From: Ascarosepion bandense
Taxonomy: Eukaryota; Mollusca; Cephalopoda; Sepiida; Sepiidae
Direction: 5' to 3'
DNA: 64,000 nucleotides
Assembly: GCA_037127315.1 (NCBI GenBank)
Contig: JBBBDQ010000191.1
Coordinates: 16,415,001-16,479,000, forward strand
Numbering within the stretch: position 1 is the first letter of the stretch; every line of letters begins with the position of its first letter. This document shows positions 1-10,797 of this stretch, piece by piece. Both the position numbers and the translations under genes were made by a program. The notes under the pieces are model-generated. The model did not search any database. It saw only the letters and a list, made by a program, of their open reading frames with translations, and had not been told where the DNA came from.

Positions 1-95
1 TTTCCTTCCAAAGCCTTTCCCTTCTCTTTCACTCTCAGTAGTCGCTTCGCTTGCGTCTTTGTGATGTTATCACCTTGCTTGGAGTGGTGCTTCTT
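1..95 (+). mobile_element. LINE-B 3' tail fragment
   Basis: The stretch carries the signature seen at the 3' end of several copies in this window: a pyrimidine-rich run, 'ctctcagtagtc', 'gcgtctttgtgatg' and 'ccttgcttggagtg'. The same signature occurs near 15,860-16,206, 25,660, 29,735, 37,260 and 63,100, usually ending in 'gaaatgattaaaaa'. Here the final A-rich tail is lost. It is a 3'UTR-type fragment with no coding capacity and is probably cut by the window edge. Confidence 0.5.
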
Positions 96-998
96 ACTCT
101 GTAACCACTCTACTTCGAGTGAATATTGAGCATTGTACAGGGTCAACATTACTGTGAAAAATGTAATTGCATGCGTAAGGCATATGTTTATGCGTTTGTA
201 AGTGTATGTGTTTGTGAGTGCACGCATGTGCGTGCACGCGTGTGTGTGTTTGTGTGCATACGTGTATGTGTTACTCGCTCGTTTGAATTTGTATTACTCT
301 CACGCATTTAAAGGTCGCTAAACGTGGCTCTTATTCTCGATGACAAACCCTTCTTGTGCGATCTATACATTCATTGGTCATTTAATTAACTACAAGTGAA
401 CAAATTATTTCTATACAAATTTCTAATCAGCCTATAGGTGGCAACAATTTAACTGGTATAGGTATTTAAACATGGACAAGGCGAATAGTTGAATTTCATT
501 TCAAGCATAAGTATGGGAAAGAAAGTTAGTGTGAGATGGTCGGATCTGATTATTTAAAAAAAAACTGGTTATCTACTCGGATTTTCAAGGACAACTACTT
601 GTAGGGTTGAAAAAAAACTCTAGTAAACTGTGGGCTTGGAACGATATTTTACAAGAATACTTCAAAAACATCGTGGAATCCATACTCAGAATTGAGGAAG
701 TTCTTAAGACTTGAGGAAGACCCAAATAAGGGGCTAAAACACTCTATCTATTAAAGTGATCGGTGAAAGTATAAAAATAACTAGAGAGAGTTTGATTCTC
801 TATACACCACCTAAACAGCTTTTTACAGATCTTTAAATTTTGGTAAGCTTATTTACTGAAAAACAATGGAAATTTTTGAAGTGAAGGAAAAATTTGGCTC
901 CTCACGAAGAAATGATCATTGTAAAGATTACTCTGTGAAACTCTTCAGTTTAAGGCTATAATTTCTCTTTTCTTATTAATATCTGTGGTTAAGGGTAA
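96..998. other. No gene seen
   Basis: AT-rich sequence with a short GT-rich microsatellite-like stretch around 190-275. The 61-residue ORF there (126-311) is a translation of that stretch and is not credible as a gene. No known repeat was recognised. Confidence 0.6.
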
Positions 999-1001
999 GA
1001 A

Positions 1002-1301
1002 GCCGCACAAAATAATGAACAAAAAAACAAACAAACAGATATGGAGATAGAAAAGTAGGTTATATTGAACGTAATATACTTACTGGAACGTGGGATAGTC
1101 AATTCAGGAATACTATTAGTAGAAATAAATATATACAAGTCTTGAAGTGAAGTCGTTGGAAATAGTATATCCGTGTATATTATTCTAGCTGAGTAGAGCT
1201 CAGAGCTAGTCTGACTTCTGATGCGGTAGTCTCTGGGTAAGTTCGGTATCTCTCGGTAATTTACGTATCTGTTCCGGTACTCTCCGATAACTCTTACGAC
1301 A
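1002..1301. repeat. Direct repeat, copy 1 of 2
   Basis: About 300 bp, closely matched by 1809-2082. Shared blocks include 'agaaaagtaggttatattga', 'tatacaagtcttgaagtgaa' and 'ttccggtactctccgataac'. The copies lie in the same orientation about 0.8 kb apart. The second runs on into a TATA-bearing stretch (near 2150). An LTR pair is possible, but no retroviral-type coding region or clear TG...CA ends were found between them. Confidence 0.75.
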
Positions 1302-1461
1302 AGAGACAGAGCCAAGTGGAAGTCTATGAATGCTTACTTCCTGAAAGAACATGGTACATGAAGAAAAAAATAATTTTGAAGACATGCTGAAATGAGCTTC
1401 GAAAATACAAATAAATAAACTTTCTCTCTTGATTCGTCTTCCTATTAAGAAAAGTTAGATA

Positions 1462-1468
1462 GATATAA

Positions 1469-1520
<52 letters not shown>

Positions 1521-1551
1521 ACAGTCGGCTCATCGCCAAGTTTTTATTGGG
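1462..1551. repeat. TATC microsatellite plus unique tag, copy 1
   Basis: A (TATC)n run of roughly 14 units is followed by 'cacagtcggctcatcgccaa' and 'gtttttattg'. The same microsatellite-plus-tag arrangement recurs at 1723-1783, so the tag and the TATC run were copied together. Confidence 0.75.
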
Positions 1552-1722
1552 TTCATGTACAAACTACCCAACTCAATCGCTCGGCCAGATCGTGTGTATT
1601 TGGATTCAATGACCAAGACCGATTCATTAAAAGAGCAGTCTTCGAGTTATGTGCCGTGTCTCTTCAATACGTGGGCAATCAGGGTTCTCCAGGACTTGTA
1701 TTCCTTGTCATTACTCGCTTTA

Positions 1723-1783
1723 TCTATCCATCTATCTATCTATCTATCTATCACAGTCAGCTCATCCCCAAGTTTTTATTGTA
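1723..1783. repeat. TATC microsatellite plus unique tag, copy 2
   Basis: A short (TATC)n run followed by 'cacagtcagctcatccccaa' and 'gtttttattg'. This is the second copy of the block at 1462-1551. It lies just upstream of direct-repeat copy 2. Confidence 0.75.
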
Positions 1784-1808
1784 TTAATCTTGTGGATTCT
1801 GGGCGAGG

Positions 1809-2082
1809 ACTGCACAAAATAACAAACAACAAAACAGATATTGAGATAGAAAAGTAGGTTATATTGAACGTAATATACAAACTTTAACGCAAGATAGTAA
1901 ATCCAGGAATACTATTAGTAAGAAATAAATATATACAAGTCTTGAAGTGAAGTCTTTGGAATTAGTATATCCGTGTATATTATTCTAGCTATTTTGACTT
2001 TTGATGCGGTAATCTCTTGGTAACTTTGGTATCTTTCGGTAACTTACGTATTAGTTCCGGTACTCTCCGATAACTCTTACGG
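1809..2082. repeat. Direct repeat, copy 2 of 2
   Basis: Partner of 1002-1301, with a short deletion relative to it in the segment after 'attattctagct'. Beyond the repeat, a TATA-like 'gtatatttatactcag' and 'gagtccattatc' occur at 2147-2175. A similar 'agtccattatct' occurs near 55,505, so this may be part of an old LTR. Confidence 0.75.
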
Positions 2083-2083
2083 A

Positions 2084-2639
2084 TCTCTACGATTCTTCTC
2101 AACTCGCAACTCTTAACTGCCCACTGCTGTTCTCTCTATGGCAGGAGTATATTTATACTCAGTCGAGTCCATTATCATATAGAAAGGGGAGATCCCTCAA
2201 CAATCCGGAAAGGAAAAAAATTGTCCGCCGTAAAGAAAGCAATATCACTGAACAATTTTTCTACAAAATTTAAAACATGAAAAAAGGATCAAACATTACT
2301 TGCCGGTCAATAATAACAACTTCTTTCTGAGTCCTATCCTTTCACCACTGATATAGGATGCAAATCATATATCATTCAACAATTAACTGAAACGAAAAAA
2401 GTAAAATTGGACACCTGCAAAAATGGATCAGAACGACTGAAAACATTTTGGAAAAACCCAGACGAAGGCAAATTTTACAAGTCAGTGTAAAAATTAAAAT
2501 TCTGCATTCTGATTGGATGGAAAATAGCAATTTGATCTATGACCCCAGTCAAATTTTCTTCACACATAGAAAATGGGTACGCGTTGCGAGCCGATCACAT
2601 GATTAGATTCCACTACTTAACCACGTTCCTTCACAAATG
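2084..2639. other. No gene seen
   Basis: No open frame or recognisable repeat apart from the possible LTR-like TATA stretch at 2147-2175. Confidence 0.5.
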
Positions 2640-2835
2640 GGAGCAGCAAAGAGACGACACGCTAAAATATTTCTTTTAATCAAATCACCCCGAGCAAGGC
2701 GGTAACTCCACTGATGTGCAGGGGGCTACGTAAGAGTGAAAAAATTGGAAAAGAAAACCGGAAACCACATCCTAAACAGGGAACAAGGGATGAGCCTCTT
2801 CACCTGTTCAATAGACGTAGTTTAGTCTATCTACT
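2640..2835 (-). mobile_element. LINE-B 3' tail, minus strand
   Basis: Read on the minus strand this matches the end of the copy at 16,150-16,206. The shared parts are 'ccccctgcacatcagtgg' and 'gccttgctcggggtga', then 'ttgattaaaag'. Upstream on the minus strand, the 'ggagtagatagac' segment resembles the copies at 4285-4564 and 9797-10024. The segment is non-coding. Confidence 0.75.
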
Positions 2836-2859
2836 CCAAATACTGGTTGTTCATATATT

Positions 2860-3000
2860 TTTATAATTTAAAAAATGTTAATAGATTTCAGTATATTTCT
2901 GAGATGAGGTAGTATTTACACTATTTATATTATTTGGACTATTGCCCTAATCCTCGCCGCCACTTGCACAACGTTTCGACCGCTGCACACTCATAACAAA
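2860..3000 (-). mobile_element. Penelope-type tail fragment
   Basis: Matches 36,540-36,655 in the same orientation: 'gagatgaggtagtatttaca', 'ggactattgccctaatc' and 'acgtttcgacc'. Only the GAAAC side of the hammerhead-like core survives (minus strand); the CUGAAGA side is lost. Confidence 0.5.
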
Positions 3001-3885
3001 AGAAACTTCAATGAAGACCTGGACATACAAAGGTCGCGTCACACATTCGTTCACCTTCCACTTCACTCACTCGCCGTCAAAGAATCAACAACAACAATAA
3101 GACATCTTCAACTGACTTCTAGAAACTAAAGTCCTTTAAGTACAGTTTCCTTTATTGCTTTACCTTTCTTTTCTCGAACGGAACACAAACTTTATTCGTA
3201 ACCTGTTAATCTTTCTACATACACACATTTAACTCCTTATTACTATTTTTCTGGAACATTTAACTACAGACAATTTTCTCTTTGAACATTTTCTCCTTAC
3301 AAATTTGTTATTCTGTTTAGTTAATAAAATTTTACTTTTATATACAAAACGAAAATAATTTATTCTTCCACATTCCAACATCCAATTTTCCACCTTCTGA
3401 TATTTTAAATTGTAGGGAATTTGGTTGTGTTTGGCGCAAGGCCAATTTGATAAAAATCACTGAGGCCCCTACAGTGGTCTTGTTGATTCTGATCCGGCTC
3501 GACGGCAGGCATACCGAGGACAAAGATGCGCGACCCTCCTACACATAACAGTTTAATGTTACATGATGGTAGCAAATTTCCAAGTTTATCCTTGCGGAGG
3601 TAGGAAAATAATTGAATTAGAAGCTGAGAGTCTGCCTATGTCTGTACATGCGTGTGACATTGACAGGATTTTTTTAAAAAATGCAGCTTTTATTATTTTT
3701 TCATGGAATTTTAAAAGGATCTTTCATCAGAAATGTGTTTGTATGTATTAGAAAGGGAGCCTAATTCTCCATAGAGCATAACCCATCGACGGCCCCTTCG
3801 CCATCGAAAGGGAGCGATCAATGCTTCTGTAACTTGTCTTTTTACAGGTAGGGATGTTGACCCTACACAAATCGCTTTATCCCTC
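3001..3885. other. No gene seen
   Basis: Short ORFs on both strands show no family resemblance and no repeat was recognised. 3338-3523 and 3563-3751 are chance-length frames. Confidence 0.5.
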
Positions 3886-4085
3886 TGGGCGAGGTAGACT
3901 GGTTTCCAACCAAGACTATAGAATCCAATGTGTTCTGCTATTTCACCCATAGCAAGAGAGAGAAGAGATGAATTAATACCTTTCTCACGGATATTTGCGC
4001 GTAAGTGAATGCAACGAATTCAACTGGAATTCGAACTCGGCTCTCTAAATTCTCGTTCCGAGCCGATATCCACTGCACCACAAAG
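3886..4085 (-). mobile_element. SINE-A, 3'-truncated
   Basis: tRNA-derived SINE on the minus strand. The polymerase III B-box-like 'gagttcgaattccagttg' and the A-box region 'ggtgcagtggatatcggctc' are both present. The body continues to 'ggctatag', but the distal tail with 'cagtcatgtctc' is missing. The full-length family here is about 300 bp. An ORF (3938-4204) overlapping it is spurious. Confidence 0.88.
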
Positions 4086-4101
4086 AAAGGGAGGAAACCC
4101 G

Positions 4102-4103
4102 AG

Positions 4104-4174
<71 letters not shown>
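4102..4174. repeat. GATA then GA microsatellite
   Basis: (GATA)n followed by (GA)n of about 25 units, abutting the 5' end of the SINE-A copy. Confidence 0.95.
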
Positions 4175-4177
<3 letters not shown>

Positions 4178-4284
4178 TGTGTTTGAATGTGTTTTTCCTC
4201 GCAATTCACAAACAAATATTTGTAGATTTTAAAAGCTTTATCGAAAAGCTCATAAAAGCTTACTAAACAGGCTCCTTAAAGAAT

Positions 4285-4564
4285 ACTTTTAAAAATCATT
4301 TCAACCCCCCCCCCAATGGATATAATGCGACTAAGACACAAGTGGGGGGTGTCGCTTGAAATGAAAGAAAATGAGAAGTCTTTAGAAAGAACAGGATCCC
4401 AATTCTAAACAAGAAAAAAGGGATAAACCTATACTCTTTTTAAAAAAAAAGTGGAGACGCGTGAACCCGGTGTTGGGCAAATCTGTCTACTCCTACTGGA
4501 AATAGAATAGAATAAGAGAAAAAAGGAAGAGTAAACATTTCGGAGTTTAGATGGAGGCGTTAGA
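4285..4564 (-). mobile_element. LINE-B-type tail repeat, minus strand
   Basis: Closely matches 9797-10024; shared parts include 'ggagacgcgtgaacccggtg' and 'atctgtctactcctactgga'. On the minus strand it ends 'cttgtgtcttagtcgcat', then a G run and 'ttgaaatgattttt', which is the LINE-B terminal signature. It is therefore a minus-strand 3' end. Confidence 0.75.
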
Positions 4565-5340
4565 AGTGAGTTAAGCTCAGAGCACGTGCGGATCAAGTGT
4601 ATGTAGGAACAGTTAATTATATTCGTCATTATTATAATTATTATTATTATTATTAGCTATTTTCAAAAAGTTCTATTGGGTTTACTGTTTCTTTGTTTCC
4701 TTCCGAAGTCAAAATTTGTAAAACGATTTTGTGATTTGACTGTTAAAAGGAAAAGCAACACAATGCCCACCCATATGCCACACATATGAGCCTGAATTAT
4801 CACAGATGCGCTCGGACACACGCACACACGCCAGTCCCATCTCAAACACCGGGTTACATGCCCGCTGCTCGTGTAGCCTGGCACGCAAATGGAACATCTT
4901 GCAGTATGTGAATGCAGAGAAGATAAACAGAGCGCGGCAAAGGTTAATTTCTTAAAAAATAATCGCACAAACATTCGTTTCACTAACAATGACTGGGACG
5001 GTGCTTCTGTTACGTTTTTATTTGTATTTTTATTGAAGATGAACAAAAGATTTCATTTTAATTCCTATGCACTGTCAAGTACTGGCTGTATTCCGAGGTC
5101 GACGGCTATATGTCTATATTTCTACCATTCAGCAAATTACCCACTATTTACAATTATATCCTAAATACTTGAAAATGATTAAAATTGAATACGCTCGGAA
5201 TGTCCAATTATTTCCAAACACACAAATCCCCCCACCAAACAAACAAGAAGTGTCTTCTTCACATACAATTCAACTACAAACAAAAACTTATCAGAAGTAC
5301 CTTGGCAGCCCTTAGGTATTCTTAACGAAACATTAATTTT
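4565..5340. other. No gene seen
   Basis: Contains a short (ATT)n run near 4632-4655 and several overlapping short ORFs of 62-127 codons on both strands. None has a recognisable domain. They overlap one another in different frames, which argues against coding. Confidence 0.5.
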
Positions 5341-5870
5341 CTTCTTCTTCTTCTTCTTCTTCTATGTACCGTATCCCCCCCAACCTCAGGACGTTAGCAG
5401 TCATGGCTGTTCGCAATTTCCTATTTTTGTAGCTTTTAATAACTGTTACGTTTTTTACCATATCTCCCAGACCATGGCCCACTATCCATTCATTCAAGTT
5501 GAAACCAGGTAAGTTGTGTGTAGCTTTTCTCCGTCTCTCTTACCTTCAATCTATCTTGTGAGTATCACATTTTCCAAGCCCTTTTTCCTCATTATATAAC
5601 TCAGAAATTTTAGCTGTCTCTTCTTGATGTTAACTATATGTTTACTTTTTGTCGCCATTGTCTCTAGAACTTCGCCGTTCGCATGTTGGGGCCATGGTAT
5701 TCTCAGCATCCTTCTATAGAACCATATTTCTGTCACTCTAAGTTTCTTCTTCATCTGTGAGTATATTGCTCAGTATTCACTTCCATATAGAAGGAATGTT
5801 ACTACGTAAAAGTTCAGTACTGTTTTCTTTGTTTCTAACGATATTTTTAGCGGGTAATTATTGTTCAAAT
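5341..5870 (-). pseudogene. LINE-A reverse transcriptase C-terminus remnant
   Basis: The minus-strand translation near 5551-5754 reads like the C-terminal tail of an endonuclease/reverse-transcriptase LINE. It has 'TEIWFYRRMLRIPWPQHANG', then a KRQLKFLSYIMRKKGLENV segment. The same signature recurs in at least eight places here. Frameshifts break the frame and the catalytic RT core is absent. The 3' end is the (CTT)n at 5341-5363, which is the minus-strand (GAA)n typical of this family's end. Confidence 0.8.
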
Positions 5871-6339
5871 AGGGTAGGTATGGACGGAATAAAATTCTGT
5901 ATAAAAAAAATAAACACTATTTAAAAAAAAGGTGCTGAGTACACTGTAGAGCGAATAATATTTATTCAAAATTTATAGCATAACTATGTTATAATATCAC
6001 TACAAAAGTAGATATTTCAGACCGCGAAAAAATCGAATGCTACATTTCACCCAAAATATTTTTAAAAATTGGTACAGAGAGGGAGTAGGTTAGGTGAAGG
6101 GAAGAGGTGTATATATTTAAAACAGGAAGTCACACGAAATCAAGAAGCATATATCAAATCAACCATGTATGCAACACAACATATACACACAGAATAAAAA
6201 ATACATACACCAAACCACACATACGCAAAATAAAATATTAAAAACACACACACATATATATATAAAAACAAAACAGAAGAATAAATATAGACATACACAA
6301 AATAAGCACACAGGCTTATAATTATAAGAGGCCTAATCG
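5871..6339. other. No gene seen
   Basis: AT-rich, with CA/TA microsatellite at 6180-6270. The ORF 6140-6388 is its translation. Confidence 0.5.
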
Positions 6340-6462
6340 AGAAAATGGGGAGCAGAGTTTGAATACTAGTTGAATTCCTTGCATTCACTTACGCACAAAT
6401 ACCCTTGTGAAAGGTATTAATCTGTCTCTTCCCTCCAGTTATGGGTTAAATAACAGGAAAAT
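6340..6462 (+). mobile_element. SINE-A internal fragment
   Basis: Diverged B-box region ('agagtttgaatactagttga') followed by 'cattcacttacgcacaaata', 'gaaaggtattaatctgtctc' and 'agttatgggttaaataacag'. Both the 5' head and the 3' tail are missing. Confidence 0.85.
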
Positions 6463-7329
6463 TTTCTTCATTCTTTCATTGATGGTAGGTAATTATCAAA
6501 TATTTATAAATTCATTTGATGCACTTGTTATTGTGTAGTATTAACAAATGAACCATTCTATTTTCATTTACAATTATTCACTTAGCAATAAATACTAAAA
6601 AAATAGTATGAAATATATCATTTTTTAAAACACTGGGGTGGTCTAATAATTATGGCCGGTAGTGTACCTTAAATAATTTCAACTATTCAAGTGATGTGAT
6701 CAGCTTGATTCACTTTTGATCAAGTGTTAGAAGACGTAGCATCTAAAAACAGAAACCTTCATCATGTCAAGTTCATTGTACAGAATATTCTAAACTTCTT
6801 TGCAACATATTATAATAGCATTAGCTATTTGATATATAGTCATTCGCTTGTCACCCATCACCATATTGGGGACACGATTAATATTTTTCCCGGTCGTGGT
6901 AGTTGCATGACGTCCAGTGCTTGGTTCTTCTTCAAGACTCCCTTCTTATCCTAAATTCAGCTGTCCACTTTTGCACTGTTGGTAAAGCTGGTGTGTCGTC
7001 CTCTAATGTAGCAATCATGTCAGCATGCATCTCCTTTGGAAGAGAAACAGTTGATAACACCACTATAGCAAAGTTTTTCTATTTTCAGAAATCGCTTCTA
7101 ACTATTTTTGAGGTCTCCTTTGAATGGTCAGTTGTCAGTTAATCTGAAAAACAAATGCAGTTATTAATAAGATTTGAAATTAATGCATGAAAGATTTCAC
7201 AACTCTAGCATCACTTTTCAGCGTAGCCTTGGATATAGTTAGGAAACTTTCTCAGTGTCTTTCCTTAAAAGGACAGATTTATACATTGTTCCTGCTAAAA
7301 ACAAACCCTCAATGATTTTCATTTTCTCC
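6463..7329. other. No gene seen
   Basis: No domain recognised in the short plus-strand ORFs at 6724-6954 and 6903-7142. The segment 6640-6665 reads 'ctaataattatggccggtag', which resembles a DNA-transposon terminus ('gtggtctaataattatggcc'), but no partner end was found. Confidence 0.4.
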
Positions 7330-8065
7330 TTATTATTCTGCTTCTATGTGGCTTGTTCTTTCAGGACGTAGGCCATCATGAGTTTCCACGTCTCCCTATC
7401 ACTAACGGCTCTTAGGACGCTTTCTCCTGGTACGTCACGCAACCCCGTTCGGTTATCCACCTGCTCAGGCCTTTCAAATATGTTATCAGCTGCTTTCTCC
7501 TGTCTCTTTTTCCCTGTATGTGGCCTGTTAGTATCAGGTTCTCCAAGCCCTCCTTCCTCATTGTATGTCCCAGGAACTTTACCTGTCTCTTCCTATTAAT
7601 TTTCTTTTCGTTTCCATCCTTTCTAAAACCTCATCATTGCTTACAGGCTCGATCCATGATATCCTCAGCAGCCTTCTGTAGAACCATATTTCAGTTGCTT
7701 CAAGATTTTCCTTCATCTTCGATGATATTGTCCAGCATTCACTACCATACTGAAGAACTGACATCACATATCAATCCAGTACTCTTTTCTTTGTTCCTAG
7801 CGATGTTATCCTGTTTCTTAATACTTTACTCAGCTTCTGGAACGCGACCTTCGCCATGCCAATTCGCCTTCGGATCTCTGTATCGCGCTTTCCGTCTTCT
7901 GTTAGAACACTTCTCAGATATTTAAACTATTGTACCTGCTTGATTTAGGATCCCCCACTTGTATCTGGCATTTTGATCCTGTTTTGCTTTTCATTTTTTC
8001 TGACCAATTTATTTATTTTATGTCATGTTCAGTTTTCTATATTTTTTCTTTTATATGTGATATCC
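7330..8065 (-). pseudogene. LINE-A reverse transcriptase C-terminus remnant
   Basis: The minus-strand ORF 7579-7767 includes 'MMSVLQYGSECWTIS' and 'TEIWFYRRLLRISWIEP', the LINE-A C-terminal signature. The homology extends on both sides through frameshifts. It is 5'-truncated before the catalytic core. A second LINE-A piece (8176-8440) lies just beyond, in the same orientation. Confidence 0.85.
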
Positions 8066-8175
8066 TCTCAGGACTTTCACGATCGTGTTTCTCCGTAGCT
8101 TCATAATTAGTTTATTTAAGCAACTCTCGCCTCTTTACTCTGCCTCTTTGTCCTTCTGCCATCTTTTCACTCAAA

Positions 8176-8440
8176 CTCATCGAATAGATTTACCCGCTGT
8201 TTTCTTCACTTCTGTTACTTTCGGTATGCCTTAGGAGTGTTAAATTTTTCAAGCCTTCTTTTCTCGTTACGTGTACCTTTATGATTTTTAACAGTGTTTT
8301 TTTTTTTTTTGTTGTAGCTCTGACTCCCCTTAAAATTTTTGTTATTACTCACATGGTCTGCCCATGGTTTTCTCAGCATTCGGTGGTAGAACGATATCTT
8401 TTTCGCTTTAAGGCTTCGTCTGTGATAATTCTGAGAAAGT
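8176..8440 (-). pseudogene. LINE-A fragment
   Basis: Strongly decayed minus-strand copy. Positions 8360-8440 translate to a segment like 'FYHRMLRKPWADHVSNN', recognisable against the 'FYRRILRIPW' motif of better copies. It contains a T homopolymer at 8298-8311. Confidence 0.6.
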
Positions 8441-8459
8441 GGGTTGGCCTGAAGACTTT

Positions 8460-9589
8460 TGAGCCCGCCACATATATACCAGAGCGACAGACATAGAGAG
8501 AAAGAGAGAGAAACGGAGAGAGATAGAGAGAGCGAGAGAGAGGGAAATATAGTGTATGTGCTTGTTTGTTTTTGTGTGTATGTGTGTCTGTGCATGTTTG
8601 TATGTGTGTGTCCGTGTGTATTAGGGCGGAGACAGGCATTCTGGTTTGTCAATAATTGTCATAAATCAAATGTACAAAAACATGAAATCTGTTATGAATT
8701 ATGTCTTGATTTTATAAATGCAGTAAATTATGTTTTTTTTTCCTTCCTCGTGTCTTATTTTTTCTTTGGGTTTCCATTTATTTATTCTTTCAGTCACTGT
8801 AAATTTATTTATATTCATTTATTTTTCCTTCTAAAATTATTTCTTCACTTTTTCTTCATTACTTTTATTTTCCTTCCTCTTTTCTCTTTATCTTTTATTG
8901 TTCTTCTTTCTGGTACGTTTTTCTCGTTCGTTTACTCTTTTCTTTTAACGTTTTTGCTTTTTATTGTTCTCTTTACCTTCCTTTTTGCCATTTTTTTTTT
9001 TTTTGCTCTTTCTCTCTTTCCTTTGTTATTTTGACTACTTTTTCTTTCTTGTTTGCTCATTTGTTCCCAAATAAAATCCTTCCTTCCTTCCTTCCTGTTA
9101 TTTTTATTCATTATTTTATCTACTTTATTGAGTTTTCTTTTTCTTTATGATTTTAACATTATTTATTTTCTCAACTCTTATTTTTATTCATTAGCTTTTC
9201 TTTCATTTATTCTTTTTGGTTCAGTTAATATTTTTACTAGTACTTTTATCTATTATTTTTTCTTTGTTTATAATCCTATATTTTCTTTATTTCTTCTCTA
9301 TTCCTCTTTCTTTCTTTCTCATTTTCTCATTTATTCTCTGTCTATCTATCATTTTATTTCAAGTATTCTCTCTTTGTCATTTTCCTTCTAGTATTTTCTC
9401 TCTCTGTCATTTTCCTTCTGGTATTTTCTTTCTCTCTCTGTCATTTTCCTTCTGGTATTTTCTCTCTCTCTCTCTCTGTCATTTTCCTTCTAGTATTCTT
9501 TCTTTCTTTCTCTTTTCACAAGTTTATTCTCAATTATCCGTTTTTTAAGTGTTCTTTATCCATTTTGGTTTTCTTTATTTCTCATATTA
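8460..9589 (+). repeat. Long pyrimidine-rich tract with minisatellite
   Basis: After a GA-rich/GT-rich start (8490-8620), the plus strand is overwhelmingly C/T for about 850 bp. Within 9360-9500, a ~30-bp unit containing 'tgtcattttccttctggtat' is repeated about five times. Long apparent ORFs (8459-9034, 9053-9391, 9216-9548) translate to Phe/Leu/Ser-rich low complexity and are artefacts. Confidence 0.85.
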
Positions 9590-9612
9590 TTTATCACTAA
9601 AATATTAATAAA

Positions 9613-10024
9613 CACACACACACATATATATCACACGATGATTACTCCAAGTTCTCGTCTTGACGCCTTTCCAGATATCTTGGTCAAGACCGTTTAGTTT
9701 GGGTTCTGTAGCCTTGGTTGCTGCTGGAAAATATTCTGCCCGGTCAGTCTTGTAATAAAAAAGACATGATCATCTAAAAATGTATTACGTATTGCACTAA
9801 GACACAAGTGGGGGTGTTGCTGAAAGGGAAAGAAAATGAGAAGTCTCTAGAAAGAATAGGAACCCAATTTTAAACAAGAAAAAAGAGATAAACCTATACT
9901 CTTGTTAAAAAAAAACGTGGAGACGCGTGAACCCGGTGTTGGGTGAATCTGTCTACTCCTACTGGAAATAAAATAAAATAAGAGAAAAAAGAAGAGTAAG
10001 AATTTCGGAGTTTAGATGGAGGCG
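9613..10024 (-). mobile_element. Composite retroelement insertion with 23-bp TSD
   Basis: A 412-bp insert flanked by identical 23-bp direct repeats at 9590-9612 and 10,025-10,047 (beginning 'tttatcactaaaatatt'). The plus-strand left part is (CA)n(TA)n plus a segment shared with 10,820-11,010. That segment has 'gacgcctttccagatatctt' and then a SINE-A-like 3' tail. The right part (9797-10,024) is the LINE-B-type tail repeat also at 4285-4564, read on the minus strand. One duplication bounding both parts suggests they moved as one RNA. Orientation is inferred from the LINE-B part. Confidence 0.75.
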
Positions 10025-10047
10025 TTTATCACTAAAATATTAATAAA

Positions 10048-10670
10048 TTCATTTTCACTGTCGTTTTATACTCATCTTCTTTTAGACTGGTCAGCAAAAT
10101 AGCCACACTTTTCTATCTTTTCATTTTTATTTAGTAACACTAGTGATTGTTCTCAAAACAAGCAAAACGTGATTATCTGCAAAATTGATCTGAGAGGTTT
10201 TTTGCATCATCATTTTTCTAAATGGTCCGGAAGTTAAAACTGCAGCCGTAAAAATGATTTTAATTACATACGCACACACATTTATTCCTGCATATGCACA
10301 AAGAGATGTAAAAAAGGTTCTGATAATTTCCGCCTACGCCTGCGTACTGAAAGACTCTCGGGATCACACGCAAATGCCCTGTGTTCATCCGATTAAAAAA
10401 AAAATTGTACAAGGAAATGACTTCTTGTTAGACTTTGAAAATTCTTCTCTCCATTTAATTTGAGAGGGCGAGTATTCCCAACACAGTCTATAAGGGAAAC
10501 ATGCTGGAGTGGGAGTGCTAAAAAGTTCTCGACCAACCTCTGAACAAATAAGTACACGTTTTCGAAAAATGATTAATGGTCAATTCATAAGGCACTGCTT
10601 AGCAAGTGAAAAATGAGTGTACCAATGATTCATTATTTAACCATACACTCGCATGCATTTTTTCTTTCGT
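10048..10670. other. No gene seen
   Basis: The ORF 10,254-10,463 (69 codons) has no recognised domain. No repeats identified. Confidence 0.4.
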
Positions 10671-10678
10671 TTTCGGAC

Positions 10679-10716
10679 CTAATGAGTCCTAGAAAGGCGA
10701 AACGCGTAATCAGGTC
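10679..10716 (+). ncRNA. Hammerhead-like motif (one core change)
   Basis: Order of elements matches a hammerhead ribozyme. CUAAUGA (10,679-10,685) is CUGAUGA with one changed core base. A short stem II follows (GUC with GGC), then GAAAC (10,699-10,703) and GUC (10,714-10,716). The core change would be expected to abolish cleavage. Stem III would be only two pairs long. It may be a decayed relic of a retrozyme-like or Penelope element. Confidence 0.4.
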
Positions 10717-10797
10717 ATGTTTAAAAGAAACGTTTTTTCATTTGTCAAATTTCTTTAAAACTTTGTCGGGATCCTACATCTTATTTTAAACCTCCTC

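Noticed and set aside
3711..3950. 79-codon minus ORF as a gene
   Set aside because: Its N-terminal part is SINE-A body sequence; no domain in the rest.
8459..9548. Phe/Leu-rich ORFs resembling membrane proteins
   Set aside because: Caused by the pyrimidine-rich tract; hydrophobicity follows from T-rich codons.
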